A DNA stretch of 64,000 bases from JBOFIQ01 sp051654905 (GTDB taxonomy: Bacteria > Actinomycetota > Actinomycetes > Propionibacteriales > Propionibacteriaceae), in assembly GCA_051654905.1 (NCBI GenBank), contig JBOFYY010000156.1, positions 62,001 to 126,000 of the forward strand. Direction: 5' to 3'. Position numbers and translations under genes: made by a program. The notes under the pieces were generated by a model. It was not told the origin of the DNA, made no database searches, and saw nothing but the letters and a program-made list of their open reading frames with translations. Below, piece by piece: positions 19,044 through 29,477 of this stretch. Position 1 is the stretch's first letter. Each line of letters opens with the position of its first letter.

Positions 19044-20297
19044 ATGAAAACTGTTGTTATCACTGGGATGGGTACGCTCAACCCGCTGGGAGCCACAGTT
19101 TCCCAAACATGGGATTCCCTATTGGCAGGACGTAGTGGCGCTGTTGAACTAACTGCTGATTGGGCAGCAGATTTACCTAGCCGAATCGCTGCTCCAGTCC
19201 TAGCAGATCTGAGTACCAGACTAGATCGGGTTTTGATTCGTAAACTTGATCGCAGCAGCCAATTAGCACTTTTTGCTGCTCATGAAGCTTGGGAAGATGC
19301 TGGACTTACCCAAAGCGCTGTCGATCCTGAACGAGTTGCTGTCTCTGTCGGTATTGGCATGGGCGGTTTACAAACCGTCGTCGAGCAATGGGATTTATGG
19401 AAAGAAAAAGGTAGCCGACGAGTCTCCCCTCACACGGTTCCGATGTTGATGTCGAATGCTCCTGCCGCCCAGATTGGACTTCTTATCGGAGCTCGCGCTG
19501 GCGTACATGCACCTGTATCTGCCTGTGCTTCCTCTAATGAAGCACTCGCTCATGGAGCTGACCTTATTCGCTTAAACCGTGCCGATATTGTCATGGCTGG
19601 TGGTACTGAAGCTGTTGTCCATCCACTTGCAATGGCTGCTTTTGGCAGTATGCGCGCATTATCGCGACGAAATGACAATCCTGCTGTCGCTTCTCGTCCC
19701 TGGGATATTGGACGAGATGGTTTTGTGCTTGCTGAAGGCGCTGCCTTATTAGTTTTGGAGTCACTAGAACATGCTCAGGCGCGCGGGGCTCGTATTTTAG
19801 GGACTCTTGCTGGATCTGGTATTTCTGACGACGATCACGACATCGTACAACCAGAACCTACTGGACGTGGGCAAGTTTCAGCTATGACCAAAGCATTACA
19901 TGACGCCAAACTGTCTCCGCGAGATATTTGCCATGTCAATGCTCATGCCACGTCAACGCCGCAAGGAGATACTACCGAAGCTCACTCGATTCAGCAAGCG
20001 TTAGCAAGCAATATCGACAATGTGGTTGTAACGTCAACGAAATCTATGACGGGACATCTGCTGGGAGCTGCTGGAGCTCTCGAAGCAATCGCTACCGTAA
20101 TGAGTCTGCGTCACCGCTGTGTTCCAGCCACAATAAATATCGATGAGCTAGAACCCGGGCTTGGTATTGATATTGCCCACCAGCAACGTGACCTTGCCCA
20201 ATCAGGAGACCTAGCTGCTATCAATAATAGTTTTGGGTTTGGCGGTCACAACGTTGCTGTAATTTTTTCCAACCAACACCTAACTCATACGGCTTGA
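19044..20297 (+). CDS. fabF: Beta-ketoacyl-ACP synthase II
   Basis: 417 residues. Catalytic Cys in SACASSNEAL (KAS I/II context), His in NAHATSTPQGD, and His in KSMTGHLLGAAGA. C-terminal NNSFGFGGHNVAV. It elongates acyl-ACP with malonyl-ACP. It is the last gene of the cluster and overlaps the convergent DUF3145 gene by 13 bases. A discrete FabF with FabD and ACP means a type II system, which argues against corynebacteria with FAS I only. Confidence 0.95.
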   Translation: MKTVVITGMGTLNPLGATVSQTWDSLLAGRSGAVELTADWAADLPSRIAAPVLADLSTRLDRVLIRKLDRSSQLALFAAHEAWEDAGLTQSAVDPERVAVSVGIGMGGLQTVVEQWDLWKEKGSRRVSPHTVPMLMSNAPAAQIGLLIGARAGVHAPVSACASSNEALAHGADLIRLNRADIVMAGGTEAVVHPLAMAAFGSMRALSRRNDNPAVASRPWDIGRDGFVLAEGAALLVLESLEHAQARGARILGTLAGSGISDDDHDIVQPEPTGRGQVSAMTKALHDAKLSPRDICHVNAHATSTPQGDTTEAHSIQQALASNIDNVVVTSTKSMTGHLLGAAGALEAIATVMSLRHRCVPATINIDELEPGLGIDIAHQQRDLAQSGDLAAINNSFGFGGHNVAVIFSNQHLTHTA

Positions 20298-20782
20298 TGC
20301 AACCACCGAACTGGTGTTCCTTCTCCAGCATGACGGAAAACTTCCAGCTCATCGTCCCACCAAGTACCTAACAGCTCTGCCATCTTTATAGTCAATGCTG
20401 ACTGGTCATGTGAAGCTGCCGTAAGCGCTTGTTTGAGACGATTCTCGGAAATCATCACATCACCATGTAATCCGATAGTGGCGTGGAATAACCCAAGATC
20501 TGGAGTATAAGACCAGCGTGATCCTTCGCTACCATTAGTTGCTTCTTCGGTAACCTCGAAGCGTAGCCGCTGCCATCCTTTAAGGGCAGTAGTTAACGCT
20601 GCACCTGTACCAACTGAGCCACTCCAAGAATACTCTGTACGCAAGGTAGCCCGTTGGGCTGGCTGATCTATCCAATCGAAGTGAACTGGTGCACCAACAA
20701 CCGCCCCTACACCCCACTCGATATGCGGGCACAGGGCGGACGGCGATGAGTGAATATATAACACTCCACGGGTCTGACTCAT
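20285..20782 (-). CDS. DUF3145 family protein
   Basis: 165 residues. MSQTRGVLYIHSSPSALCPH, HIEWGVGAVVG and the ending WWDDELEVFRHAGEGTPVRWLHQ are typical of DUF3145, an actinobacterial family usually found next to fabF. Soluble; function unknown. Confidence 0.88.
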   Translation of the reverse strand: MSQTRGVLYIHSSPSALCPHIEWGVGAVVGAPVHFDWIDQPAQRATLRTEYSWSGSVGTGAALTTALKGWQRLRFEVTEEATNGSEGSRWSYTPDLGLFHATIGLHGDVMISENRLKQALTAASHDQSALTIKMAELLGTWWDDELEVFRHAGEGTPVRWLHQAV

Positions 20783-20934
20783 GTTTACTCCCTAGGTTCA
20801 GATCAACCTTCCCCAGTTATCTGATCGTAGAGAGATATTGTCATTGTGCCTTATGAATGTATTAGTTGGCTAGTTATCAACTAAAAATACAAAAAATATA
20901 GCCATTGTCAGTATCAGTTAGTAAGGTTCGATAT

Positions 20935-22857
20935 ATGACGATAACTGCCCCTTATGGTTCATGGATTTCACCTATCACCGTCGATATGATGACTGCCGGA
21001 AGCACTGGATTATCTAGCGGCATTATCGATGAGAATTCCTACTATTGGACGCAATCGCGTTCTAGCGAAGGCGGACGCATCTCGCTATGGCGCCAAGATT
21101 TAGACGGTTCTCGTATCGAACTGACTCCAGATAGTTTTGTTCGCAATATGGTTCATGAATATGGCGGCGGTCCGTCATGGACTGCCAGCAAGGGAATTGT
21201 TATCTACTCAACTTTCCCGTCCCATGAAGTTAAAGTCATTTCTGAAGGCATTACTCGTACCTTGGTTTCTCATTCCCAACTACGATTCAGTAGTTTTCAG
21301 ATTGACCATGATCGCGGCATCGTCATAGCAATCCGCGAAGATCACCGAGAAAGCGATATCGATTGCTGCAACCAGATCGTCGCTCTTGATTTACACAGCG
21401 ATAATCCCGATGGTGGAACAGTCATTGCCAGTGGCGCAGATTTTTACTCCTGTCCACAGTTATCTCCAGCTGGACAACTAGCTTGGATCGAGTGGAATCA
21501 CCCAAATATGCCATGGGATATCACTCATTTAATGTGTGCTCGGCTCACATCAGATTTAAAACTAACTGATGTAACTACGATTGCTGGTCAGCGAAATACC
21601 TCAGCCCCTGCTGCTCCTGTATGGCATGGCGAAGATCTCATCTTCCTTGACGATCCTGACGGTTACTGGAACTTCTTTAGCTACCGCAACGGTTTCATCA
21701 AATCACTACATCAAACTACTGATCCTCACGACTACATTCTTCCGCAGTGGGTACCAGAAAATGAATATCACGTATTAACTGATGGTCGAATAATTTGTCA
21801 TCGCATGGTAGATGGTGCCGATGTTTTAGGGATCCTAGCTGACGGCATCTTCTCGCCGTTTAATCATGATTCGGTTTGCCAAACCTTCACCGGTAACGGT
21901 TCTCGAATCATTGGTACGTTTTCTTACCCTGACCGCTTTACTGAATTAGCAGTAATTGACGTCGATACTCTCGAAACAACAATTTTAGCTACCAGCTCTG
22001 ATCTATCTAAGGAACTGCGCCCTTATCTATCAATAGCGCAACCTTTTTCTTGGCAGAGCCCACTCGGTGCTGTCCATGCGCACTACTATCAACCCACTAA
22101 TCCTGATTATGTCGGCGTCGAAGATGAACTCCCTCCGCTGAAAGTACTTTCTCATGGTGGCCCTACTGGTTTTTCTTATGGGACACTCAATCTAGCCAAG
22201 CAATATTGGACTTCTCGCGGTTGGGCAGTACTCGATATCAACTACGGAGGTTCGGGTGGCTATGGTCGCGCTTACCGAGATCGTCTTACTAAACAGTGGG
22301 GCATGGTAGATGTCAATGATTGTGTTGATGGAGCTCGTGCAGTCATTGCGCAAGGCTTAGCTGATCCAGCACGTATTGCTATTGAGGGAGGTTCTGCTGG
22401 CGGCTACACCACACTGGCAGCGCTCACCTCTAGCAATGTTTTCGCTGCCGGCAATTCTCTCTACGGAATTGCTGATCTCATATCTCTAGCTAGCGATACT
22501 CATAAATTTGAATCCCGATATCTACATGGCCTACTTGGCGGAACCCCAGAAGAAGTTCCCGATATCTATCACGATCGCTCTCCCATCAATCATCTTGATC
22601 GATTGAGTTGCCCCATGCTCATTCAACAAGGTTCACAAGATCGTGTTGTGCCTCCTAATCAAGCAACCCAAATGGCTGACGCAGTACGAGCACAAGGTTT
22701 ACCGGTAGCTCTTCTCATGTTTGAAGGAGAAGGGCACGGATTTCGTCAAGCAGAAAATATTCGTGCTTCTATTGAAGGAGCAAATAGTTTCTTCGGGCAG
22801 GTATTTGGTTACCAGCCAGCAGATATTCCCGCACTAAATATCGATAACCTTTCTTAG
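20935..22857 (+). CDS. S9-family (prolyl oligopeptidase-type) serine peptidase
   Basis: About 640 residues from ATG 20935. The N-terminal two thirds is beta-propeller-like, rich in Trp and Asp. The C-terminal alpha/beta-hydrolase domain holds the nucleophile Ser in GGSAGGYT, Asp in GSQDRVVPP and His in EGEGHGFRQ. No signal peptide, so it probably cleaves short peptides in the cytoplasm (dipeptidyl or acylaminoacyl peptidase-like). The next gene starts 9 bases after the stop. An earlier start at 20905 is possible. Confidence 0.9.
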   Translation: MTITAPYGSWISPITVDMMTAGSTGLSSGIIDENSYYWTQSRSSEGGRISLWRQDLDGSRIELTPDSFVRNMVHEYGGGPSWTASKGIVIYSTFPSHEVKVISEGITRTLVSHSQLRFSSFQIDHDRGIVIAIREDHRESDIDCCNQIVALDLHSDNPDGGTVIASGADFYSCPQLSPAGQLAWIEWNHPNMPWDITHLMCARLTSDLKLTDVTTIAGQRNTSAPAAPVWHGEDLIFLDDPDGYWNFFSYRNGFIKSLHQTTDPHDYILPQWVPENEYHVLTDGRIICHRMVDGADVLGILADGIFSPFNHDSVCQTFTGNGSRIIGTFSYPDRFTELAVIDVDTLETTILATSSDLSKELRPYLSIAQPFSWQSPLGAVHAHYYQPTNPDYVGVEDELPPLKVLSHGGPTGFSYGTLNLAKQYWTSRGWAVLDINYGGSGGYGRAYRDRLTKQWGMVDVNDCVDGARAVIAQGLADPARIAIEGGSAGGYTTLAALTSSNVFAAGNSLYGIADLISLASDTHKFESRYLHGLLGGTPEEVPDIYHDRSPINHLDRLSCPMLIQQGSQDRVVPPNQATQMADAVRAQGLPVALLMFEGEGHGFRQAENIRASIEGANSFFGQVFGYQPADIPALNIDNLS

Positions 22858-22865
22858 CAGGAAAA

Positions 22866-25112
22866 ATGTTCCCTCTCTTAGCTCGTTTTATAACCAAGAA
22901 ACCATGGCACATCATTACTGCGTGGGTGTTGCTTGTCACGATAGCTCTTATTGGAACTTTTCAAGGATTTGGCGGAAAGAACCTTTTCCAACGGCTTCAC
23001 TCAGATGCAGTTGCAACGCCAAACACACAATCAGAAGAAGTTTTTAATCTTACAAAAGATGGCAAAACTAGTGGTTCAACTATCACAATGGTGGTACACG
23101 GTATCGATCTAGTTGCACCAGATAAAGCTGCAAAAGCAATTGATTTACTAACTCAGGAACGTAGCAAGCTAATTGCTATGTCGCATGTAACTAGTGTCGT
23201 AGATCCTCTTTCGCTCTCTGAATCAGATCCGCGTCGACTAGCTTTAACTAGCCGTAACAGTGATGGCATAGTAGCTCTTATCACGTTATCAAAAGATCTT
23301 GACCTTACCGCTAGCGAACAAGCTCAGGATTCTATAGCTAATGAAATAGCTAGATTCAATGAAGATATTTCCGCTCAGATTCCTAACGCCAGCGCTTCGG
23401 CAGTATCTACTCGCGTTCTATCTAAGGTAACTCTCTCTCAGGTACAAAGTGATCTAGTAAGAGGAGAATCTGTAGGTTTACCTATCGCATTATTCCTTAT
23501 GGTGCTGGTATTTGGAGGTATTATTGCCGCCTTTCTACCGCTATTAGGGGCATTCTGCTCTATTGCTCTAGGTATGTTTGGCTTATGGATTTTTAGTCAT
23601 TTAATGACTCTAGAATCATTCATTTTAAACATTATTTCACTGCTAGGACTAGCACTATCTATCGACTATGGTCTACTCGTAGTATCACGTTTTCGAGAAG
23701 AAGCCCATGCAGAACTTTACGCAGCAGGTTTAACTAACAATGGTTTATCTCTACTAGATAAAAATACTCAACACGATATTGTGATTAAATCAGTCAGAGC
23801 TACTGTCTGTTCCGCTGGTCGTACCATCTCATTTTCAGCACTTACTATCGCCTGTGCTATTGCTGGACTACTACTTATGTTAGTTCCAACGCTTCGCTCT
23901 ATCGGTTTAAGCGGAGTTCTTATTGTTATCATTGCTGTTTTAGGTTCAATATCACTAGTGCCCGCATTGCTCGTCATATTAGGAACTAAGCTACTTAAAC
24001 CCAGCCCGATAACTCGTATCCCTGGGCTAAGAGCTGTCTTTAAAGCCTTATCTGATACATCATCTGATGAAGGGTTCTTTTCGCGACTAGCTCGTGGAGT
24101 TCATCGTCATCCATGGTCTGTTATGAGCGCAATTCTGGTGCTGCTAACTATCTTCTGCTTACCACTATCGACTTTGATGCTACGCACTAATTTCAGTGAT
24201 CATCTACCTAAAGATAGTCCTGCTAGAGCTGGATTCTTTACGCTACAAAAGGATTATCCGGCATTAGCAACTCCAACAATGACCTTGATAGTTAACCACC
24301 CAGCGGCTGATACTGGAGATATCAGTAAAAGATTATCGACGTTACCTAAAGTCAGCTACATTTCTACCGTAGCCTCTTTGCCTAGCGATCCTAAACGCAG
24401 CGTAATTGACGTCACACTCGATCTTGAGGATCCAGTAGGCAAAGAAGCTATTGCAGCGGTTAAAGAAGTCCGAAACTGGGGCGACGATGTTATCGTAGGC
24501 GGTAGCGCAGCAGCTCAGATTGATTTGAATAAATCTGTACTAACTAGAGCACCATTAGCTGCCAGCGTTATGATTTTTTCAGTATTCATACTGCTATTTT
24601 TGATGACTGGGTCTATTATCGTACCGATCAAAGCATTGCTTATTAATATGCTGTCGCTTTTTTCTTCGCTGGGCGCAACTTGGTTCCTCTTTCATAATGG
24701 TTTATTTGGATTACCTCAAACCAAAGGCATGGAAACTTTTGTTGTTTCTTGTGCTATCACTTTTGGCTTTGGCCTTGCCATGGACTATGAAGTATTCTTG
24801 CTGGCTCGTATCAAAGAATATTGGGATGCTGGTTTAACTAATGATGCTGCCGTAGAACAAGGAATCCAACGATCTGGTCGTATTATCACTTCAGCTGCTG
24901 CAATCATCATTGCAGTTTTCCTTGGCTTTGTTTCCAGCAACCAGTTGTCAATTAAAGAAATTGGTGTTGCACTTGCTTTAGTTGTATTTATTGACGCTAC
25001 CCTGGTGCGAATGCTGCTAGTACCAGCAACTATGACGTTGCTAGGACGCTGGAACTGGTGGGCGCCAACATGGCTAAAACGGATCTACCACAAATTCGGA
25101 ATCATTCATTAA
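22866..25112 (+). CDS. MMPL/RND-family membrane exporter
   Basis: 748 residues with the duplicated MMPL layout. One N-terminal helix, an extracellular loop (about 45-195), five helices (about 200-370), then the same order again (helix near 420, loop, five helices to about 735). The family motif with charged residues in the helices is seen as ALSIDYGLLVVSRFREE and again as FGLAMDYEVFLLARIKEYW; the Asp-Tyr pairs relay protons. Homologues export lipids or drugs; the substrate here is unknown. It is probably cotranscribed with the S9 peptidase. Confidence 0.9.
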   Translation: MFPLLARFITKKPWHIITAWVLLVTIALIGTFQGFGGKNLFQRLHSDAVATPNTQSEEVFNLTKDGKTSGSTITMVVHGIDLVAPDKAAKAIDLLTQERSKLIAMSHVTSVVDPLSLSESDPRRLALTSRNSDGIVALITLSKDLDLTASEQAQDSIANEIARFNEDISAQIPNASASAVSTRVLSKVTLSQVQSDLVRGESVGLPIALFLMVLVFGGIIAAFLPLLGAFCSIALGMFGLWIFSHLMTLESFILNIISLLGLALSIDYGLLVVSRFREEAHAELYAAGLTNNGLSLLDKNTQHDIVIKSVRATVCSAGRTISFSALTIACAIAGLLLMLVPTLRSIGLSGVLIVIIAVLGSISLVPALLVILGTKLLKPSPITRIPGLRAVFKALSDTSSDEGFFSRLARGVHRHPWSVMSAILVLLTIFCLPLSTLMLRTNFSDHLPKDSPARAGFFTLQKDYPALATPTMTLIVNHPAADTGDISKRLSTLPKVSYISTVASLPSDPKRSVIDVTLDLEDPVGKEAIAAVKEVRNWGDDVIVGGSAAAQIDLNKSVLTRAPLAASVMIFSVFILLFLMTGSIIVPIKALLINMLSLFSSLGATWFLFHNGLFGLPQTKGMETFVVSCAITFGFGLAMDYEVFLLARIKEYWDAGLTNDAAVEQGIQRSGRIITSAAAIIIAVFLGFVSSNQLSIKEIGVALALVVFIDATLVRMLLVPATMTLLGRWNWWAPTWLKRIYHKFGIIH

Positions 25113-25113
25113 T

Positions 25114-25151
25114 TTTTGTGAGCTAGCGACCCCTGTCACTAGCTCACAAAA
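25114..25151. terminator. Bidirectional terminator after the MMPL gene
   Basis: Perfect 13-bp stem (25114-25126 with 25139-25151) flanked by T and A runs, between convergent genes. Confidence 0.9.
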
Positions 25152-25172
25152 CTTAATTGCACTAAATACCGA

Positions 25173-25715
25173 TCACAGCGTTACTGGAAACTCGATAGCA
25201 GGAACTGGAATCCAGGTTTCCAAAACTGAAAGTGCTACCTGCGCAATAGTAACCACATCTGGCCATACTTGATCGCTTTTGGCTAGTTCTTCTACCGTCA
25301 TCCACCTAATATCGCCAGATTCTTGCGCCATAATTTCAGCTGAAGGTTCTTGGTCTGTCACGAGTGCAAAAACTGTATCCCAGTGATGAATCTGTTGAAC
25401 TTGATCTACTAAATGACAATTCTGCAGCAACGGTGTTGGTGTTAATAGATTTCCTGTTAACTTCTTAGGCTTCAGCTCATATGGCTGTAGTACTGCTAGT
25501 TGCTCAGAACAATAGCCAGTCTCTTCGCGTAGTTCCCTCAAAAGCGCTTTCCAAGCAAACTCATTATGCTCTATATGCCCACCAGGCTGTAGCAGACTAT
25601 GGTATTTCTTGTGCATATGAACCAGAACTCGTGGCTCTGTCCCTAATTCCTTACGGATAATCCAGCCAGATACCGTAGGACAATGCCCACCATGTTCAGG
25701 ATTTGTGTGCGGCAT
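25173..25715 (-). CDS. NUDIX hydrolase-like protein
   Basis: 180 residues. A full Nudix box is present: G-HIEHN-E-FAWKALL-RELREETGY, i.e. Gx5Ex7REUxEExGU. The substrate is some nucleoside diphosphate linked to another group and cannot be specified. Its 5' end overlaps the 3' end of the YggS gene by 20 bases on the same strand, so the two are cotranscribed. Confidence 0.88.
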   Translation of the reverse strand: MPHTNPEHGGHCPTVSGWIIRKELGTEPRVLVHMHKKYHSLLQPGGHIEHNEFAWKALLRELREETGYCSEQLAVLQPYELKPKKLTGNLLTPTPLLQNCHLVDQVQQIHHWDTVFALVTDQEPSAEIMAQESGDIRWMTVEELAKSDQVWPDVVTIAQVALSVLETWIPVPAIEFPVTL

Positions 25716-26445
25716 TCGATGATCCTTGAGATATTCCTGGCCAGTAAAAATCAGGATTCAGTCGATTCCCAAAAATAGCTTGTCCAACACGAACACAAGT
25801 AGCCCCTTGCTCAATTGCAAGTTCGTAATCCCCAGACATTCCCATGCTGAGTTCTTCCCAACCGCCCCCATCGCGGTCTTGTAGTTCCCGTTGCACTTGA
25901 AGCATTCGTCCGAAGCAGTCCTTCACCACGCGATGATCCTCAGTAAATAACGCTAACGTCATCAAACCTTTGACCCGAAGCGTATCGAAAGCAGCTAATT
26001 CCCGCGAAAAATCTATTGCTGTTGCTGAATCAATGCCATATTTTTGAGGTTCAGCAGATGAGTTTATTTGGATTAGTACATCTAGTTGGCGACCATTAGC
26101 ACTCAAACGTTTATCAAGTTCCCTAGCTTGTTCCAAGCTATCAAGACTCTGTAACTCGGTAGCAAAACGTGCCACATATTTAGCTTTATTAGTCTGCAAA
26201 TGACCAATAATTGCCCATTCAATATCTGGATGTGACTCCGATAGAGTTTCCCATTTCTGGTATGCCTCTTGTACTTTATTTTCGCCAAATCGTCGAAAAC
26301 CTGCCGCATATGCGTCAACGACGGCTTCTGGAGGCTTTGTTTTAGAAACTGGCATTAACCGAACGTCTTCTCGTAGCCGTCCAGCACGTTCACAAGCTGC
26401 AGTGATTCTAGCTTCTACTGCAGCAATATTTTCGACGATGCTCAC
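25696..26445 (-). CDS. PLP homeostasis protein (YggS/PROSC family)
   Basis: About 249 residues from GTG 26445 (MSIVENIAAVEARITAAC, matching the family start); the open frame runs on to 26472. The PLP-binding Lys is in MPVSKTKP, and the family signature is FGENKVQEAYQKW, with IGHLQTNKAK and LSMGMSGDYELAIEQGATCVRVG. This single-domain fold-type III protein buffers pyridoxal phosphate rather than catalysing a known reaction. Confidence 0.9.
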   Translation of the reverse strand: MSIVENIAAVEARITAACERAGRLREDVRLMPVSKTKPPEAVVDAYAAGFRRFGENKVQEAYQKWETLSESHPDIEWAIIGHLQTNKAKYVARFATELQSLDSLEQARELDKRLSANGRQLDVLIQINSSAEPQKYGIDSATAIDFSRELAAFDTLRVKGLMTLALFTEDHRVVKDCFGRMLQVQRELQDRDGGGWEELSMGMSGDYELAIEQGATCVRVGQAIFGNRLNPDFYWPGISQGSSNAAHKS

Positions 26446-26604
26446 GCCTCTAGTTAACCACATCGACGACACCCGAGCTGTTCCAGTTATCCAGATCTTT
26501 CACACTTGCCCTAGTAATCAACTAGGCAAATGTGAAACACGAAGGCAACTGGCAAATACTGTGTTGGCAGATGCCATGACAGTGTTGTCAGCTCAGCAAA
26601 AACT

Positions 26605-27575
26605 ATGGTCTGCCAACTAACAATTCGCTTATCTAAAACTATGCGACTTGTTACTCGTTCTGCTTTGTTACGGCAAGGCTACACAGACCGATCCATTGCT
26701 CGTAACGTCGCAAATGGCGATTTATTAAGACATATTCCCGGAATCTATATCGTTGGACCGTCCAAAAATCCAGATGATCTACACAGATATTTAGCTCAAT
26801 GCCTCACTCCACCAAAAATGCTGCCTGGGCGATGGAAACTGCTGCACTTATACCATGGACTTCCCGTGCTACAGGTTCCTACACGTCTTGAAGCTGTGGT
26901 TCCAGGCATCGGTCGCTCTCGCCAGAATAGTCGTATCCAAATTAGATCAGCTGAATTACCTGAATCCGCTACCGTCATTATTGGCAAAACTACTATTACA
27001 TCTATTTGCCGCACCATCGCAGATATTTCTAGATTCCGTTCTTTTCAAGCCGGAGTAGTTGTTGCCGACGCAGCACTATGCCAAGCCCGTCGTAATCAGA
27101 ATGAGCCACTGCTTAGAAGCAATATCGCAGAACAACTATCTCTATTACATGGACATAAAGGAATTTCTCAAGCACGACGTATCGTTGAATTCGCCAACTC
27201 AGGTGGTGAAAGTCCCGGCGAATCGCTATCTCGAATCGTCATTGACCGGTTAGGTTTTCCAACTCCCCTGCTGCAATATGAGGTACGAGACGACACCGGC
27301 CGGTTTCTAGGAAGAAGCGACATGGCATGGCCACAATTTTTACGTTGGGTGAATACGATGGTCGTGGTAAATATCGCGAGCTGCGTAACTTAGGACGTAG
27401 CGTCGAAGATGTCGTTGATGCTGAACGTCGCCGCCAGAATCTACTCGAAGACCAAGGTTGGACTGTTGTGAGATGGGGTGCCCAAGAATTACGAAATACC
27501 GACCTTCTTGCTCAAAAGCTAAATCGTGCTTTCAGCCGATCACGGCCACCTAGATGCCAGCGAAATAACACCTAA
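26605..27575 (+). pseudogene. AbiEi-like/DUF559 protein gene interrupted by a frameshift
   Basis: The N-terminal part reads MRLVTRSALLRQGYTDRSIARNV as in the winged-helix start of AbiEi-type antitoxin-domain proteins (a start at 26641 is possible). Frame 1 runs to 27393, but after SDMAWPQF it stops making sense. The family C-terminus, TLGEYDGRGKYREL through WTVVRWGAQEL (an endonuclease-like DUF559 domain with the GE-D-K core), continues one frame off from about 27342 to 27575. One extra T in the T5 run at 27337-27341 would restore a single 320-residue protein. Either a decayed gene, a phase-variable tract or a sequencing error. Confidence 0.8.
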
Positions 27576-28508
27576 TGAAGCAAGCGCAGCGCATAGCAAA
27601 CTAATCCACACAAATTTCCCAGTAGTCTCTTTTTCTACTTTCTGGTATCCGATAACTGACGAAATATTCTGATATACGCTCGACAGTTCATCTTTGCTAG
27701 TAGCTTTGAAAGCCTTTCCATTAGACGTACGAGCAACTCGCTCTAGCTCATCGTAGGAAACTGGTACTGGCTGACGTCGCCCTTGATCTTCAATATAACC
27801 AGATAATGTGCCGTAAGCAATGGTGAAAATAGGTACTTTCATATCGCGGGCTTGCTTAGCAGCATCCATCGAAGGAATACCGATATTAGTAGCCCCATCA
27901 GATAGCAACACAATCGATGCTGGTGGTACTTCATCAGGTTTATCTGGATCAGCTGGAACCAAAGCCAGCGAATCTAATGCCGCGACAATACCCTCTCCGA
28001 TAGCAGTAGAAGGAGCTAATTGAATTCCATCAATAGAACTCTTCACCATTGAGCGATCAGTAGTGGGAGGAACTCGCAGGCGAGCTGTTCCAGCAAAGGT
28101 AACAAAAGCGATATTAAAACGAGTTGGCACCATATCAACAAACTCTTTGGCGGCTTCTTGAGCTGCCGCAAGTCTGCTTGGCGAAACATCCTTAGCCCGC
28201 ATCGAGTTAGAAACATCAATCACAATAACAATCGTTGCTCTATCGCGTGGCTCATCTACTTCACCTTTAGGACGAGCATACGCAACTACTAGTGCAGCAA
28301 GCGATAGTACCGACATCGCTACCGAAAGATAACGTTTCCAAGCTTTATTACGTGGCAAAACTTGCCCAATACGCTTAGATAACTCAGATTTATAACTAGT
28401 ACTAGAGCTACGTCGCATCAGTACTAAAGCTGCGTAAAGCCCCAATAAAGCTGGAACCGCCCATAACCAAATCAACCGATCTGGCTGCATGAAGGAAGTC
28501 GGAATCAT
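27540..28508 (-). CDS. VWA-domain membrane protein (BatA-like), second copy
   Basis: 322 residues. Two N-terminal helices (about 12-28 and 58-80), a von Willebrand A domain with MIDAS DVSNSMRA (metal-binding DxSxS) and LLSDGATN, and a C-terminal helix near 300-318. It lies one base after the paralogue 28509-29477 and ends the MoxR operon. These proteins are thought to be assembled or activated by the MoxR ATPase; the target is unknown. Its 3' end overlaps the convergent AbiEi-like remnant. Confidence 0.9.
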   Translation of the reverse strand: MIPTSFMQPDRLIWLWAVPALLGLYAALVLMRRSSSTSYKSELSKRIGQVLPRNKAWKRYLSVAMSVLSLAALVVAYARPKGEVDEPRDRATIVIVIDVSNSMRAKDVSPSRLAAAQEAAKEFVDMVPTRFNIAFVTFAGTARLRVPPTTDRSMVKSSIDGIQLAPSTAIGEGIVAALDSLALVPADPDKPDEVPPASIVLLSDGATNIGIPSMDAAKQARDMKVPIFTIAYGTLSGYIEDQGRRQPVPVSYDELERVARTSNGKAFKATSKDELSSVYQNISSVIGYQKVEKETTGKFVWISLLCAALASLGVISLASRWP

Positions 28509-29477
28509 TTAATACTTCGCCCCCATAAAAACTGTCGCAAGTGCTGCCAACAATGCAAAAACTAGCGCTAGTCCAGCAAAACGAGCTGTTACTTCAGATC
28601 GAACTTCCTCATAGCCAACTTTTGATTTCAAACTCTCATAAGCTTTAGCAAGCCCTTTAGCATCAGTAGCAGCAAGCTTATCGCCACCAGTTTCTTTAGC
28701 AATAGCTTGCATTAGCTCATCATCAGGAGCTACTTTTTCCCGTTTTCCGTCAAGATCCACATAGCCATTAGCGCTGCCATAAGCCACCGTAAAAATCTTG
28801 ACATTCTGTTTCTTGGCATCGCCAGCAGCTTGGATTGGAGTTCTACCTGCGGTGTTTTGACCGTCCGAAAGCATCACGATAGCGGCTGGAGCTACTGAAC
28901 CGTCATCAGCTTTAGGCGCTAGCGATATCGCATCGAGGGCAGCATAAATAGCTTCTCCTACTGCTGTCGATTCTTGTAGTTGCAACATCTCAATAGCTCT
29001 AGCAGCTGCAGCGTGATCGTTAGTGGGAGGAAGCCGCACTGATGGACTCCCCGACAATGAAACAACTGCCACGTTATAGCCAGAAGGCAAAGTCGATACA
29101 AAGCTTTTTGCTGCTTCTTTAGCTGCATCAATACGGCTCGGCTTCACATCAGTAGCTTGCATCGAAAGCGAAGTATCGATAACCACTACGACTGTCGCCC
29201 GCTCCCGCGGAACTCGATCCTTAGCGTAAGGGATCGCATACGCCACAGAAACTGCAATAACAGCTAGCAAACTCAAGAAAACTGCTACATGGCGCAACCA
29301 AGTACGCTGCGGTCGCATAATTCTTTTCAACACTGCGGTATTGGTGAATCGCATTCCAGAACGTTTGCGTAGTTTCATCGCAATGAAATACAGCACCAGT
29401 CCCAGCGGCGCTAGCAGCATAAATGCTAAACGTTGCGGATATTCAAAACCATCTGGATATAGCCATGATGGGATCAT
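28509..29477 (-). CDS. VWA-domain membrane protein (BatA-like), first copy
   Basis: 322 residues, same topology and length as the downstream neighbour and clearly its paralogue by tandem duplication. MIDAS motif DTSLSMQATDVKPSR, then SGSPSVRLPPTNDHA and MLSDGQNTAG. Helices near 12-32, 58-80 and 297-317. Start overlaps the DUF58 stop by 4 bases (ATGA). Membrane-anchored with the VWA domain between helices 2 and 3. Confidence 0.9.
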   Translation of the reverse strand: MIPSWLYPDGFEYPQRLAFMLLAPLGLVLYFIAMKLRKRSGMRFTNTAVLKRIMRPQRTWLRHVAVFLSLLAVIAVSVAYAIPYAKDRVPRERATVVVVIDTSLSMQATDVKPSRIDAAKEAAKSFVSTLPSGYNVAVVSLSGSPSVRLPPTNDHAAAARAIEMLQLQESTAVGEAIYAALDAISLAPKADDGSVAPAAIVMLSDGQNTAGRTPIQAAGDAKKQNVKIFTVAYGSANGYVDLDGKREKVAPDDELMQAIAKETGGDKLAATDAKGLAKAYESLKSKVGYEEVRSEVTARFAGLALVFALLAALATVFMGAKY

